Below are positions 54,162 through 64,000 of a DNA stretch of 64,000 nucleotides, piece by piece (position 1 is the first letter of the stretch; each line of letters begins with the position of its first letter). The notes under the pieces were generated by a model. That model saw nothing but the letters and a program-made list of their open reading frames with translations. It made no database searches and was not told where the DNA came from. Source of the stretch: Taxillus chinensis (Eukaryota; Streptophyta; Magnoliopsida; Santalales; Loranthaceae). Location: positions 310,001-374,000 of the forward strand of contig JAKCVP010000391.1 in the NCBI GenBank assembly GCA_023512835.1, given 5' to 3'. Both the position numbers and the translations under genes were made by a program.

Positions 54162-54550
54162 CTAAAACTTAAAGTCACCAGTGCCACCCAGTCTCTGCTG
54201 AACACACTTGTTCTCACAAGGCTTCGAGCGGCCAATCTCGGCCGCATAGCATCCATCCTGAGCACCGGTGCCGGGCTCCAGATCACCACAGCTGCGACCA
54301 CATGTACCGAGGACGTAGGCAACGCACGCGTTGTAGTCCTTCAAGTCATCACCGGCGCAGTCACCGGGTCCGACGTCGCAGACTGCGCACTGGCAATCCT
54401 CACGGGCGACGAGACTTGAGGCTGTTAGTATTAGGGGCTTCGTGGTCATTGAGAGGTCCTGTATCAAGGCGGGAATACTTACGGGCTGGCAATTGCGCTT
54501 CCGATCATGGTCATGGCAAGGGCCAGACGGACAAGGCTTGAGTATTGCAT
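54162..54550 (-). CDS. Small secreted cysteine-rich protein, 106 aa
   Basis: Exon 1 is 54483-54550 and exon 2 is 54162-54414, joined across a GTAAGT..CAAG intron to give IASP|LVARED. A signal peptide (VRLALAMTMIGSAIAS) precedes a mature part with ten Cys, beginning CQCAVC and continuing GDC, NAC, GTCGRSC, DGC and KPCENKC. The even Cys number and small size fit a disulfide-stabilised extracellular protein. No family recognised. It is one of three small secreted genes on the same strand within 4.3 kb. Confidence 0.8.
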
Positions 54551-56240
54551 TATTGCTGGGGGACTGTGTATTAAGAGTCAGGATCACTTCTTCGAGATTG
54601 TATTCTCTGCAATACACACGTTTGATTCGAGTCTTTTTTGTTCTTTGAAATTGTTTGAAGATAGAATTGTTGTCTGTTTGGCTGATGACGAGAATCCATT
54701 CCTTCAAAGGATCCAGCACCCCCTTATATACCTTTCAACATAATTCTTTCCTCCGTTAAACATCCACAAGAATCCCGTATCTAAAAGCCATGCCACGCAA
54801 ACGCAGCCGACCCGCCCCCGTGCCTCCAAGCTGCGCCGTAGGGCCCCAATGACATAACCAGCGCAACACAGCACAGCGAAGAAACGCCAGAGCCTAACCA
54901 CCTTTGCACCTCTTCCACAAAGCACACTGCACCTCACTGCTCCTTTGGTCAAGCCAAGAGAGCTTTGACCCGGGATCAATGAAGCATGTGGCGCAAGCAG
55001 CATCCCCACACCAGGCTGGTCTGCCTCGTGTTCGGCTCTTGGCATCTACATGGGGTCTCACCAAGACTTCCCTGCGCTACGCAAGCGTGTCAAGCTTACT
55101 TTTGCCAAGAGATGTGGCTGATTAAACGTTTTCGAATGGAGCGTGCAGTAGGTGCAGGTCGCTAGCGATTGCCGCTGCTGTGGGCGCACAGACTGTGCTG
55201 GAACGGCTCGGTACTGCTCGATACGCTCGGGAGCCTACGCCAAGGGCGAAAAGCGCACCAATCGTTCGGTCATGAATTCGAGGGCCAAGAGATTTTTGTC
55301 GCTGTTAGTATTCGAGTAGGCGGCGATCACCGTAAGAAGGCGTGGTGGAAGTGTGGGCGACACGTGGAAGTGTTTGGACTAACTGCGAATAGGTACTGCA
55401 CACTATGAGGTAGACAGCTCACCTTCGTTCATTGTCCGCAGCGTCATTACTGACAGATGAGCTATCTTATTCCACTCTGACGCATGACATACCTACTGTA
55501 CCAGAAAGCGCTTATGGCTAGGCCTACCCCACGGCCTAGTCTGCTGTGTCGAAAATGAAACTTTGAAGAACGGGACTTGAATTTCCGGATGTTTGGCACA
55601 TTGTACATCCAATATGACGTACATTGTACGATTTCGGCACTTTTCGTGGAAGCTTTTCAGCTCGTGCTGCGAGCATACAATCAAATTTGCCGCGGTTGAG
55701 TGTGTCTGCTTGCGCATCCGATGTGCATCTACGTAGGTTGCAAGCCGGAGAAGTTTGATCCACCTCGGTCCGGGAGTGCAGAGTCCAGTCCGTCTGGTCT
55801 GCTTTCTCGTTGTTGGGAAACTGAGTAAGGCGCTTTGCTGGGACCACTGGATACCCTTGGAACGTCAAAGATCCAGACTCTGTGGCAATCGAGCATTCGC
55901 AACGCGATCTTATCCCATTCCATGATCACTGGCAGTGCCAGCATACACTGACACAGGCGGTACTTTTCTTGGGCGCAAAATTTGCGATCAACTGCTTCGG
56001 ATTGATGGGATCTAATATGGCGAAAGACAGGCCACACACATTGATACTGATTCCGCTCGGCTTCGTAAACGTCCCGCCATTTAATGTATGCAGGATCCTT
56101 TGTTAGGCAGCGATAACATCGAACCCCGCGCTCACCAAGTGTTTTTTCTGAATGTCACATATGGACGTATCGTAGAGGCGGTCCTGCTAGCTACCTTTAC
56201 ATGAATGTGCTTCAAATGACATGGAGCCACAATCCTCCAT
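54551..56240. other. Gene-poor spacer between small secreted protein genes
   Basis: About 1.7 kb with only short random frames. It contains the presumed promoter of the 10-Cys protein (minus strand). No repeats, transposon remnants or RNA genes are recognised. Confidence 0.5.
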
Positions 56241-56663
56241 TCAAACCCCTTCACTCCGCTTGGACTTCTTCGTGCAAATAACGTCAGACTTGACGCCCTT
56301 GGGCACATTATTGCTGATGACATTCCCTTTCTCATCGACAGTCTGGCACTTCTCATTGGAGAGGCAGGAGAAGTCTTGGTAAAGACGATCGTAAGGCTGA
56401 CTGCGGTAGAGGCAAGTCATCTCCCACTTAGAGTCGTCAATGCATTTCTTCGGCTGGTCTGCGTCGACTGTCCATGCAGGGTCGTGAAAAGCCAGACACA
56501 GATCACCAAAAGCCGGAATACGCTGTCCATTGTGGTTGTAAGGCAGACCTTCGTCAGGCACTCTCCTTGCGATATCAGGGCGGTCGTATCTATCAGAAGG
56601 GATGGCATTGGCGTCCGCGAGAGCGCCGAGGGCGAGAACGATGTAGCTGATGGAAAATTGCAT
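56241..56663 (-). CDS. Small secreted protein, 140 aa
   Basis: Single exon. A signal peptide (SISYIVLALGALADANA) is followed by a possible dibasic propeptide site (DIARR, about residue 34) and a mature domain with six Cys (DLCLAF, KKCIDD, MTCLYR, FSCLSN, EKCQTV, VICTKK). The C-terminus is basic (KKSKR). No family recognised. The Cys spacing differs from the neighbouring small secreted proteins, so these are not simple tandem copies. Confidence 0.78.
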   Translation of the reverse strand: MQFSISYIVLALGALADANAIPSDRYDRPDIARRVPDEGLPYNHNGQRIPAFGDLCLAFHDPAWTVDADQPKKCIDDSKWEMTCLYRSQPYDRLYQDFSCLSNEKCQTVDEKGNVISNNVPKGVKSDVICTKKSKRSEGV

Positions 56664-57908
56664 CTTGGCGAGTCCGGAGGATCTTTTCGTGAAGAATGAA
56701 TTTTCGTGCTGACCGGCTTGTCTTGAGGATGGGCTGCGGGCTGTGATTACTTTCGAAAAGTGTGACGGGACGCTCGACTTTATATGAAGAGGTACTTGAC
56801 ACGATACTTAACGGCCACCGGAAGACATGGAATCGACAATACGTATGGGTTTCAGATAAGGTACGTGAAGCCTCATTGGCTCTGCTATGAGAGCCTTCCG
56901 CACATGTTTAGCTCTGGCGGTCTTTGACACAAATTCATTGTAGCCCTGCATTTCTGGAGATAGTCATGAGGTAAACAACGGGACTTCTGGAGGCGCAAAT
57001 CTCCTACCGAGCTGTGTGCTTTGAGTTGTCGAGCTGCAAGTCCGGCCGAGCATGCATGGGCACTACGGGATCCGGCTTCTTAGGTGACTAGTGATTTTCG
57101 CCTTCCTGTCAGGCATCCAAATCAGAGCTCCGAACGTGGCTGTGCGAGAAACCGTACGTTGTTTGGCTGGTGTTTTTTACGAACGAGTCCGGGAGCCCGT
57201 TGCACCCGAAATGGAGACTTCCTGGGCTTCCATCCGATTTGCATCTGCCTAAACACTCATCGATTTCATTCTTATGCAGAGAGCGGTATCGGGTATGTGG
57301 ATAAGTGATTGTACGAAGTACAAAACCCGATGAGGCGAACGGGACGGCGGACCAGGCTTGCCAGGGTACTGCTGGTATGGACAGAGCTTTATCTCGCTGA
57401 GCTATTGTGTTAACGGCTCTCAATGTTATTTTCATTCAACCATATGTTTAGCCTGGCGTCTATGGGACTCAGCCAAGCTCGTTGCTCCTTCGAATCAAAA
57501 GCCACATACTTCAGGTACTGTTGGCTTGTTCTGGTCACGAGGCAACCGCGGCGCCAGAGCTAGGATAAGGCTTCACTACTGCCAAGCCGAGAACTGCTAT
57601 GTCTTCTTGACCATACAGTAGAGTCGCTCGGTCATATTCTGTGATGAGAAGAGACATGCCAACACATCAAACCCCGATCGTTACGGTAGCATTTGAGCCG
57701 AATCAGAGTTGGAGAGAACATATTGTATGCGCATACTTGAATCCAAACTAAACGAAGGATCCCATAGCACATCCTTGAACAATGCCCATGCTGGACCAAC
57801 TCATGCCATGCCATGCGATATGAACCAGCCAGTATCCCACAGAGCCAAGGCGAACGGCTGTCCATCAAGGGTGGTCCACCCAAACCCATTCATAACGGCA
57901 TTGATAAT
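56664..57908. other. Gene-poor spacer
   Basis: About 1.2 kb between two minus-strand small secreted protein genes. A TATA-like stretch (tttatatgaag, about 56779-56789) lies about 120 bp upstream of the 140-aa protein. Nothing else is supported. Confidence 0.5.
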
Positions 57909-58437
57909 CTAGCAGGCGAAACCGCAGTCAATCTGGCGAGTGCCCTGGTTTCCATCATCCCACTTGCCAACAGAGCATCCGCTCGCAGTGCCGAAAGTAT
58001 AGCCAGAGTAAGTGCAGCTGATGTCGTGCGACTCGGTGGGTTGAGTGCAGTCAATAGTAGCAGGCAAGTAGGATGGGACAGACTCTGGCTCAGCATCGGC
58101 GAGACCCTTGATGTTGTCAGCTATCATTCTCTTCGAACAACTCGTTTTGTCTGACTCAATCGTCGCAGTCTTCTTCAGCGGCTGGAGGCTCACTGCATGC
58201 CACAATCCATCCACAGAAGAGAGTTCTGATGAGAGTGGAACGAGGATGGAGAAAACTTACACCGGTCTTTTGTCCAATCTGCGAGCCGGCGTTGTCCTTG
58301 ACGGTGAAGGTGACCAGGTCATCGTTGTTGGCACGGGTCTGCTGGTCAATGTGGAGACCACAACGACCGGCTTGGTAGCCGTCAGCTGCAACAAGGCCAG
58401 TGAAGGCAGCGGCAATGGCGAGAATGGTGAACTGCAT
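57909..58437 (-). CDS. Small secreted cysteine-containing protein, 149 aa
   Basis: Exon 1 is 58261-58437 and exon 2 is 57909-58181, with a GTAAGT donor. The acceptor is taken at CTCCAG because the two earlier AGs meet in-frame stops; the join reads QKTG|PLKKTATIE. A signal peptide (FTILAIAAAFTGLVAA) precedes a mature part with seven Cys (GRCGLH, TSCSK, IDCTQ, ISCTYS, SGCSVG, and a terminal DCGFAC). The odd Cys count could mean a free thiol, a dimer or a wrong acceptor. No family recognised. Confidence 0.72.
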
Positions 58438-60490
58438 TTTGGAGTGTTTGAAATAGATTGGGAAGTTGTTTGAAGGTAGAGATGGGAGTTTTCTGAAGAT
58501 AAGTGGAGAAGATGCTTGAATAGAGAAGATTCTGGTTTGATGCTAATGATGACAGCCAGAAACTCGAGGAGAAACTGCAGTATTTATGTCCGCTACTGAG
58601 ATGGACGTAGGTAAGGTCTCGTTGGTAGATGCCTTCTGAAAAGCCCGCTCAATGTCAGTGAAGCATTGCTCTTCGATCCCGCTTGTACGAAGCATATGAT
58701 ATCACGCACAGCTGATTCCATGACCGGAACAAGGCATGGTCGCTGACAATTCTCAATCAGGTATACAGTCAACCGGTAGCCTTTCCGGATCGTATTAATC
58801 GGGTCGTTCAGACTCTGAAAGAAGATGGGAGACATGGCCGTGCATGGATGCTGATTATAGACCTCAGGGCACTAGCCCGGACCATGTCTCGCAGATCAAT
58901 CGTACATGGGCAGCACACGAAAGCTTATACGAATACACCGAAACAGGAAGCCGAGCCTCACTACTCTCTGCTGCACGTCACCGCGGACTTCGTAAAATGC
59001 TGAGACATGGCACGCCAGTAACGAGGATATTTTCCCTATCCCGCTAATCTGAGACGCGTGGTAGTCGTCCGTCTTAACGAGGATGACACCGGTCATCCGT
59101 TTCTTGTGGGGGCTGTCATTATGCCTTGCTGGCACTCGACAGAATCATGACTCAGTCTGCTTTGAGCATGGCATGGATCTCCACAGCGCACTACGGCAAC
59201 TAAGCTATGCATAGTATACCGTAAATGCACCCTCTCGTCAGCGGCTTCAGTTGATAATTGCCGTACTTGAAAGCCCAACGGTCTGGTAAATGAAGCAGGA
59301 GTGCGTTCTGAGTTCAAACCACATCAAGAAACTCATCGAGCCATGTCTACGTCTGATGCAGATGAGCCCAAAAAAAAAAGACAAGAAAGCGGACTCGCGT
59401 TCAAAGCGTCGCTGTGTAGGTCAGATAGGGCAAAGATGTGCATCTAGTCACGAGTGATCGGCATGCGTGCGGCTGGTGAAGCAGCTTCGAGCCAGAGCCA
59501 GGGGGCTGTTTCTCGCATCAACAGCGGCTCGTCATGCTGTCTACAGCATTTTGTGAAGCCGACATGCCATCATCGCAGCCAGTGTACGAGGCCATCCTTG
59601 TAGATCGCGCGTATACTGTATGTCAGTTGATTGCCGCCAGCGATTTGGGGCCAGTATCGCTTACTGGCCTGAAAAGGTCTAATGGTAGATGGCGCCGGTG
59701 ACGCGTTTCCGACATTGTTGTTTCATGGGTGTCAGCGGGGGGCTGATATCCATTATGGATAATGATAGGTTGGAATGCTCAAGGATTGTAGTAAGATACA
59801 GTACCCAGTCATGGCGTCGAGCTTCTGCACGGGTTTCGCGGTCAGCCATAATGTTCCTACCTGTGATGTTCACGCTGCTCCCTCATTTTAGTCCTTGCGA
59901 ACTGATTCCCTCCCCGCGTTGAGCCAAAGGTCACCGGCTGCAAGTCGCGTCACTTGCGTGAAGAGAAGCCGGTGAACAAGCGTTGGAATTCTAGGTCTCA
60001 CAAGCGCCCTATGTCAGCAGGGGAAGGCTCCTCCCATGCATAAGACAAGCCGACCTGAACACAGCTCTGAGCAGTCGCAATGTCACCATTCTCAGCAAAG
60101 TCAATGATTCAGTGAAGGGCAAACGGTAGCTGCGTCAGTGGCGGCGACAAGAATAGATAGCGTGCCCGCCCGAGCTGGAGCTCCTGCTGTGGACCCCAAA
60201 CATCGCACCGTCCTCACCCCCGTACTTCAGCCCCAAAGCCTTAACCGAACCACATCTCATTGGATTCCCCACACACTTTTGTTACACACGCGCTCGAAGC
60301 CAGACTGAAACCCCGTCAACACTGTTATACCTTCCGTCTTATCCGCTGTCATCTTTCCGTCTTCTTTGCTACCGGTTTCATCATCTCATCCCGTCTGTAC
60401 TAGATTGGGAGATAACGAGCCATCTAGTCCATTGCTGGTGCCACGTCTATTGATCGGATCCGTTCACAGTCCCTGTTCGCTCCCAGAGCC
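58438..60490. other. Gene-poor 2 kb region
   Basis: The largest empty stretch in the window. Frames are short and have no exon chain. One begins with a basic PKKKRQ patch at 59343 but ends after about 34 codons. The last 300 bp should hold the promoter and leader of the Mpv17-like gene. No repeat or RNA gene is seen. Confidence 0.5.
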
Positions 60491-61372
60491 ATGCCTTCGC
60501 CTATCGTTACGGCTACGGCCCAGGCTACGGCCTTGGCTTCCATCTCGAATGTTCTTGCGCAATTGATTGATCAGTATAGACATGACGTACGTTGCTCACA
60601 CGACACTTGTCATTCATCCCCAGACCAGCCCATACACCCCTTAACTCCTACTATCTACCATCCTCCATATATAGCCAGCTCAAATAGCCAACTGCCGATG
60701 ATACGCCCATCCGCAAGGACAGAAATCCCGCACACAAAATCACTCTTCCCAGACTTGGCCAAATCTCCACTACCCAGACCAGACTAACACTGTTTGCAGC
60801 AACCCTACCACCTCGACGCCGCGCAATTCCTCCGCTTCCTCCTCCTCTCCATCATAACCGCACCACCAAACTATCTCTGGCAAGCCTTTCTCGAACGCAC
60901 ATTTCCCGGCCGTCTCCCGCACTCTCTGTCTTCCTCCGACATTGAACTAGAAGCAGGCCTCGACACAAAACGTGAAGAAGATAACATCCTCGCATCAGAC
61001 CCGCTAGCGTCGACATCGACCTCATCGTCCCTCAATGGCGGCACATTCTCGCAAATTTCCTCTAGCGCGTCGTCGCTGAATTGGCGCAATACATTCCTCA
61101 AGTGGTTCACGGACTGTATTACTCTAGGCGCGCTGCTCAATACTTCGGCGTTTTTGATCATCATGGGCGTGCTAAAGGGACATGCACTGGATGAAATCGT
61201 CGCGTCGTTGCGCACGGATTTATTTGCGATTATATGGGATAGTTATAAGATTTGGCCTATTGCGAGTGTGGTCAACTTCACGCTTGTGCCTGTTGAGAAG
61301 AGGATTGTGTTCTTGAGTGCGGTGGGGTTGGTTTGGGGTGTGTATATGAGTTTGGTCGCGGCCAAGGCTTAG
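60491..61372 (+). CDS. Mpv17/PMP22 family membrane protein, 222 aa
   Basis: Exon 1 is 60491-60586 and exon 2 is 60800-61372, joined at YRHD|QPYHLDAAQF. The protein has the family's four hydrophobic segments and the C-terminal signature IWDSYKIWPIASVVNFTLVP followed by VEKRIVFLSAVGLVWGVYMS. A Ser-rich loop of about 50 residues (DPLASTSTSSSLNGG region) replaces the short loop between the first and second halves. Family members sit in mitochondrial or peroxisomal inner membranes and affect solute passage; which one applies here is not visible. Confidence 0.9.
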
Positions 61373-61931
61373 AAGAGGTTTAGGATCTGTGAAGAGGAAG
61401 TGGAGCACTGTGGAGTAGATGAGTGAGAGCCAAGGATGAAGGGGGTCTGAGACTCGGGCTGGGGCAAATCTGGAGAAACGTATGTAAAATTGAACAGATT
61501 CGGCATGGGTAATGGTATGCACTTGGGAAGACTACCTAGGGAACTTGTCATGCGGCGTCAAGGTCTGGCGGAAAACGAGTCAAAATTACAAAAGTCGGCA
61601 AGATGATGCCATATGGGACTGCACGACTTGGAGGTCATGGCAACATGATAAAGACCACTGAGACTTTTGTGCACAAGAGGGACTCGGATGGACATTAGGT
61701 GTACCAGGTGCATTCACACAGTCCATTCAACAACCCGTCGCAAGATCCGACACGAATAGAAAGCAAAGACTAATGCAAAGGCAAAATTGTCATAACTTTT
61801 TATCATAAGAGTTCTATACACATATTCGACCTGTGTCGCAGCACGACAAGTCTTCCAAGGCTCATCCTCCACAGCAGCCATTGACACATCAGCATCCGCA
61901 CCCGCAGGCAGAAACTCACAACTCGCCTTCA
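61373..61931. other. Convergent 3' intergenic region
   Basis: Between the stops of the Mpv17-like gene (plus) and the TMEM19-like gene (minus). No supported gene or repeat; it should hold both 3' untranslated regions. Confidence 0.5.
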
Positions 61932-63176
61932 TCACAGCTCATCAGACGCATTCCCCTCCCTCGCCGACAAAATCTTATACACCGTCCCCGCCGTCTCACC
62001 AAGCGTGATCCACTCCTTGAAAAACGAATTCACATTCGTCCCCATATACACCGCCGCACAAGCCGACACACCAACCAGCGTAATCGCGCCCATCCAAAAA
62101 TTCACCGCATTATTCGACAGCCGATCCCGGCCCACGACAAGCCTCCGGCTCGCCTTACCATCAGTAACATACTGCACTTTCGCCCCGCCATCACCCTCGA
62201 CAATCTTGCCCGTTTTCCCATCGACAATGCTAGCCTGGTACACTGCGCCAAGCACACTATCGAGCAGCGCCCCGCCGAAGCCAGCGAGCGTAACGAGTCC
62301 CGCGAGCTGGAGTGTCTGTTCGAAACTCCACTGGCGCAGATACTGCTCGCGCGCAGGCAGGGCCTGGTAATTATGCACGTACGCCGTGCGCAGCTCCGCA
62401 CGCTCATTCTGGCCCTTGCAGAACGGGAGGAAGACTACGCCAATGGCCGCGACGATAGCTGCGCCCAGCGCACTAGCGCCTAGACCAGCCAGACTGACGC
62501 CGCCGTTTGTGCCGCGGGGAACGCGGCGGGGGGCCTTGAAGCCTAGGATCAGAGGGAGCGTGGTGACGAGCCATGGCTCGCCGGTGCTGAGGATGCCTAG
62601 TTCCGAGGCGAAGGTGTCTGCTGTCACGGCTGCGTAGTAGGCTAGGATGCCGTAGGGGAGGGCGGAGACGATGCTCGGGGGGCCGTAGCCTGTTGTCGTT
62701 GGCTGCGGGTGTGGGAAGCAAGTCGTGAAGCCGGAGGCGATTAGGAAACCCGGGGCGAGCTCGAGTTTGATTTGCAGGTGAAGCGCGTGGATGCCGATTG
62801 CGAGAGTCGCGGGGAGACTGTTGCATAGCACTTGGTAGGCGGTGCGCGGGTGGGGTGCGTCAAGGACGTTGCCCGAGGCAGAGGTGGTGAGGGTTGCTTT
62901 GTGGGCATGCTTGATCTAGTGTGGCATTGTCAGTCGAATCGTTTCGTGCGGGCATAATGGAATCGGCAGGAAGCTTGCCTTTGTGACAAAAGTGCCCGTG
63001 ACGAAGAAGGACACTAGCAGGATGAAGAAGATGCTCCACGGGTGGGCTGCGTGCACGAGACCAGTCAGGACAGCGACGGCGATGCCAGCTGGTGTGAGTG
63101 ACTTTTGGAGTGCGGCCCGCAGGGCGACAAGGGCCAGGACGCCGACTTTGATGTAGAACTCTGTAGGAATCTCCAT
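61932..63176 (-). CDS. TMEM19/DUF92 family integral membrane protein, 393 aa
   Basis: Exon 1 is 62979-63176 (66 codons) and exon 2 is 61932-62915. The join VTK|IKHAHKATLTTSASGN restores the family's conserved stretch, but the donor is GC (AAG|GCAAGC) with a normal CTAG acceptor. Reading through instead meets a stop after 20 codons. Motifs of the family follow: YYAAVTADTFASELGILS, then FKAPRRVPRGTNGGVSLAG, and a late FGGALLDSVLGAVYQ. Several hydrophobic helices are spread along the length. TMEM19-like proteins are polytopic; the plant member is linked to phytyl phosphate metabolism, and the fungal function is unknown. Confidence 0.9.
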
Positions 63177-64000
63177 CTTTACGACTGGCAGAGATCTGGC
63201 AACAAGGACAAAGATAGGTAGGTACCTAGTAGCAGCAGGAGTGGTGCTGGGGAGCTTTTGAAGGTTGATGACGTCCTAAGGATCAGCCGCCGGAGACCAA
63301 TGACCCCTCCCGCGTACCTGATTACAATACTACAAATCCACACCTGCAACGGTCGCCATTGGATGCGGCAAGTGGAAAGAACAGCTGTCAAAATTAACTC
63401 TAGATCTGGATTGCCCGTCTACCTGGAGTATCTCGGTAAACACTGGCTGCTTGTCTCGCAGAGTCTGGAAGTAGGTACATTAGGTAGCCATCCCGCCCGC
63501 TACTTCACAATCTCCATCTAGAGCGTCCAGAAGTTTGTACCCATCAGAGCCGCAACACTCAATTCTACCAAAACAATGCGTCCATCATGCTGCTGCTACC
63601 AATGCTACTGCTATGAATGTGGGCTTTGAGCAGGCAGCAAAACGCCGTGAGCGACATGCAGTCGCCGTCTGATGCGTATGCAAATTCAGCGGGTTTCACC
63701 CTAAATGCAGGTCGTAACTTCATCATCTACCCGAGAGGATTGTTGCTTCCCAAACGCCGTCGCCATGCATTTCGTTCAAAAATCAAAATCGGAGTTGCCC
63801 AGCTTTCCAAAGCATGAGCTAGGAGGCGTGTGATTAAAGGTCGAGGTGGAGAGGGGGGATGTAGGAGGTCCATTGGTCCTGAGCCAGTGGGGAGGGGTTT
63901 CGTCAGGGGTGAGTGTCAGTGCACACAGTGCAAGCTGAAGGTGTCTATCGCCGGCTCCAAGGGGAGAGTGGGGTATCAAAAAGCAATAGTAATAGCGGCC
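63177..64000. other. Right edge, no supported gene
   Basis: About 820 bp with only short frames. The left part is the likely promoter of the TMEM19-like gene. Nothing else can be supported before the window ends. Confidence 0.5.

Noticed and set aside
59341..59450. Short frame with a PKKKRQ basic patch
   Set aside because: Ends after about 34 codons, shows no zinc-cluster Cys pattern and no splice continuation; the A-run makes a basic patch by chance.

Overview
The window is nuclear DNA of a filamentous ascomycete (Pezizomycotina). Genes carry short introns (about 45-135 bp) with GT..AG ends and CTAAC/CTAAT-like branch sites. The gene set is fungal: Kei1, Iml1, neutral trehalase with a fungal regulatory N-terminus, a secretory lipase and small secreted proteins. 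GC content is moderate and there is no obvious RIP-like decay. A dothideomycete is plausible, but I cannot fix the genus by reading.

Layout. 1-12 kb: a small orphan gene, TYW1 (wyosine synthesis), a PQ-loop membrane protein, mitochondrial Hsp10, a WRAP53/Swt21-like WD protein, Kei1 (IPC synthase subunit) and a PflX-like radical SAM protein. 12-23 kb: an orphan gene tail-to-tail with IML1 (GATOR1/SEACIT), RFC3 (clamp loader) behind a promoter with three MluI-box motifs, TRM6 (tRNA m1A58) and ARPC3. 23-36 kb: a membrane-anchored carboxylesterase, a secreted yellow/MRJP-like protein, a bZIP-like factor, an orphan, the splicing factor SPF27, a secreted SGNH hydrolase and SNF7 (ESCRT-III). 37-47 kb: trifunctional C1-THF synthase divergent from eIF3i, neutral trehalase, and a UBL-WLM metalloprotease. 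48-58.5 kb: a more accessory stretch with a secretory lipase, an uncharacterised gene, an Egt2-like PLP enzyme and three small secreted proteins spaced by long non-coding DNA. 60-63.2 kb: an Mpv17/PMP22 protein and a TMEM19/DUF92 membrane protein.

Most genes are unrelated housekeeping functions, and no biosynthetic cluster, transposon, CRISPR array or convincing RNA gene was seen. I found no new multi-gene system. The points most worth following are: a 94-codon open frame that continues the trehalase reading frame past a single TAG; a GC-AG intron in the TMEM19-like gene; a 21-nt micro-exon and possible dual-targeting start in C1-THF synthase; a start-codon-only first exon in HSP10; the clustered ACGCGT boxes before RFC3; a PflX-type radical SAM protein in a eukaryote; and the small-secreted-protein stretch. 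Exon boundaries were worked out by hand from reading frame, splice consensus and family conservation. They have not been tested against transcripts.
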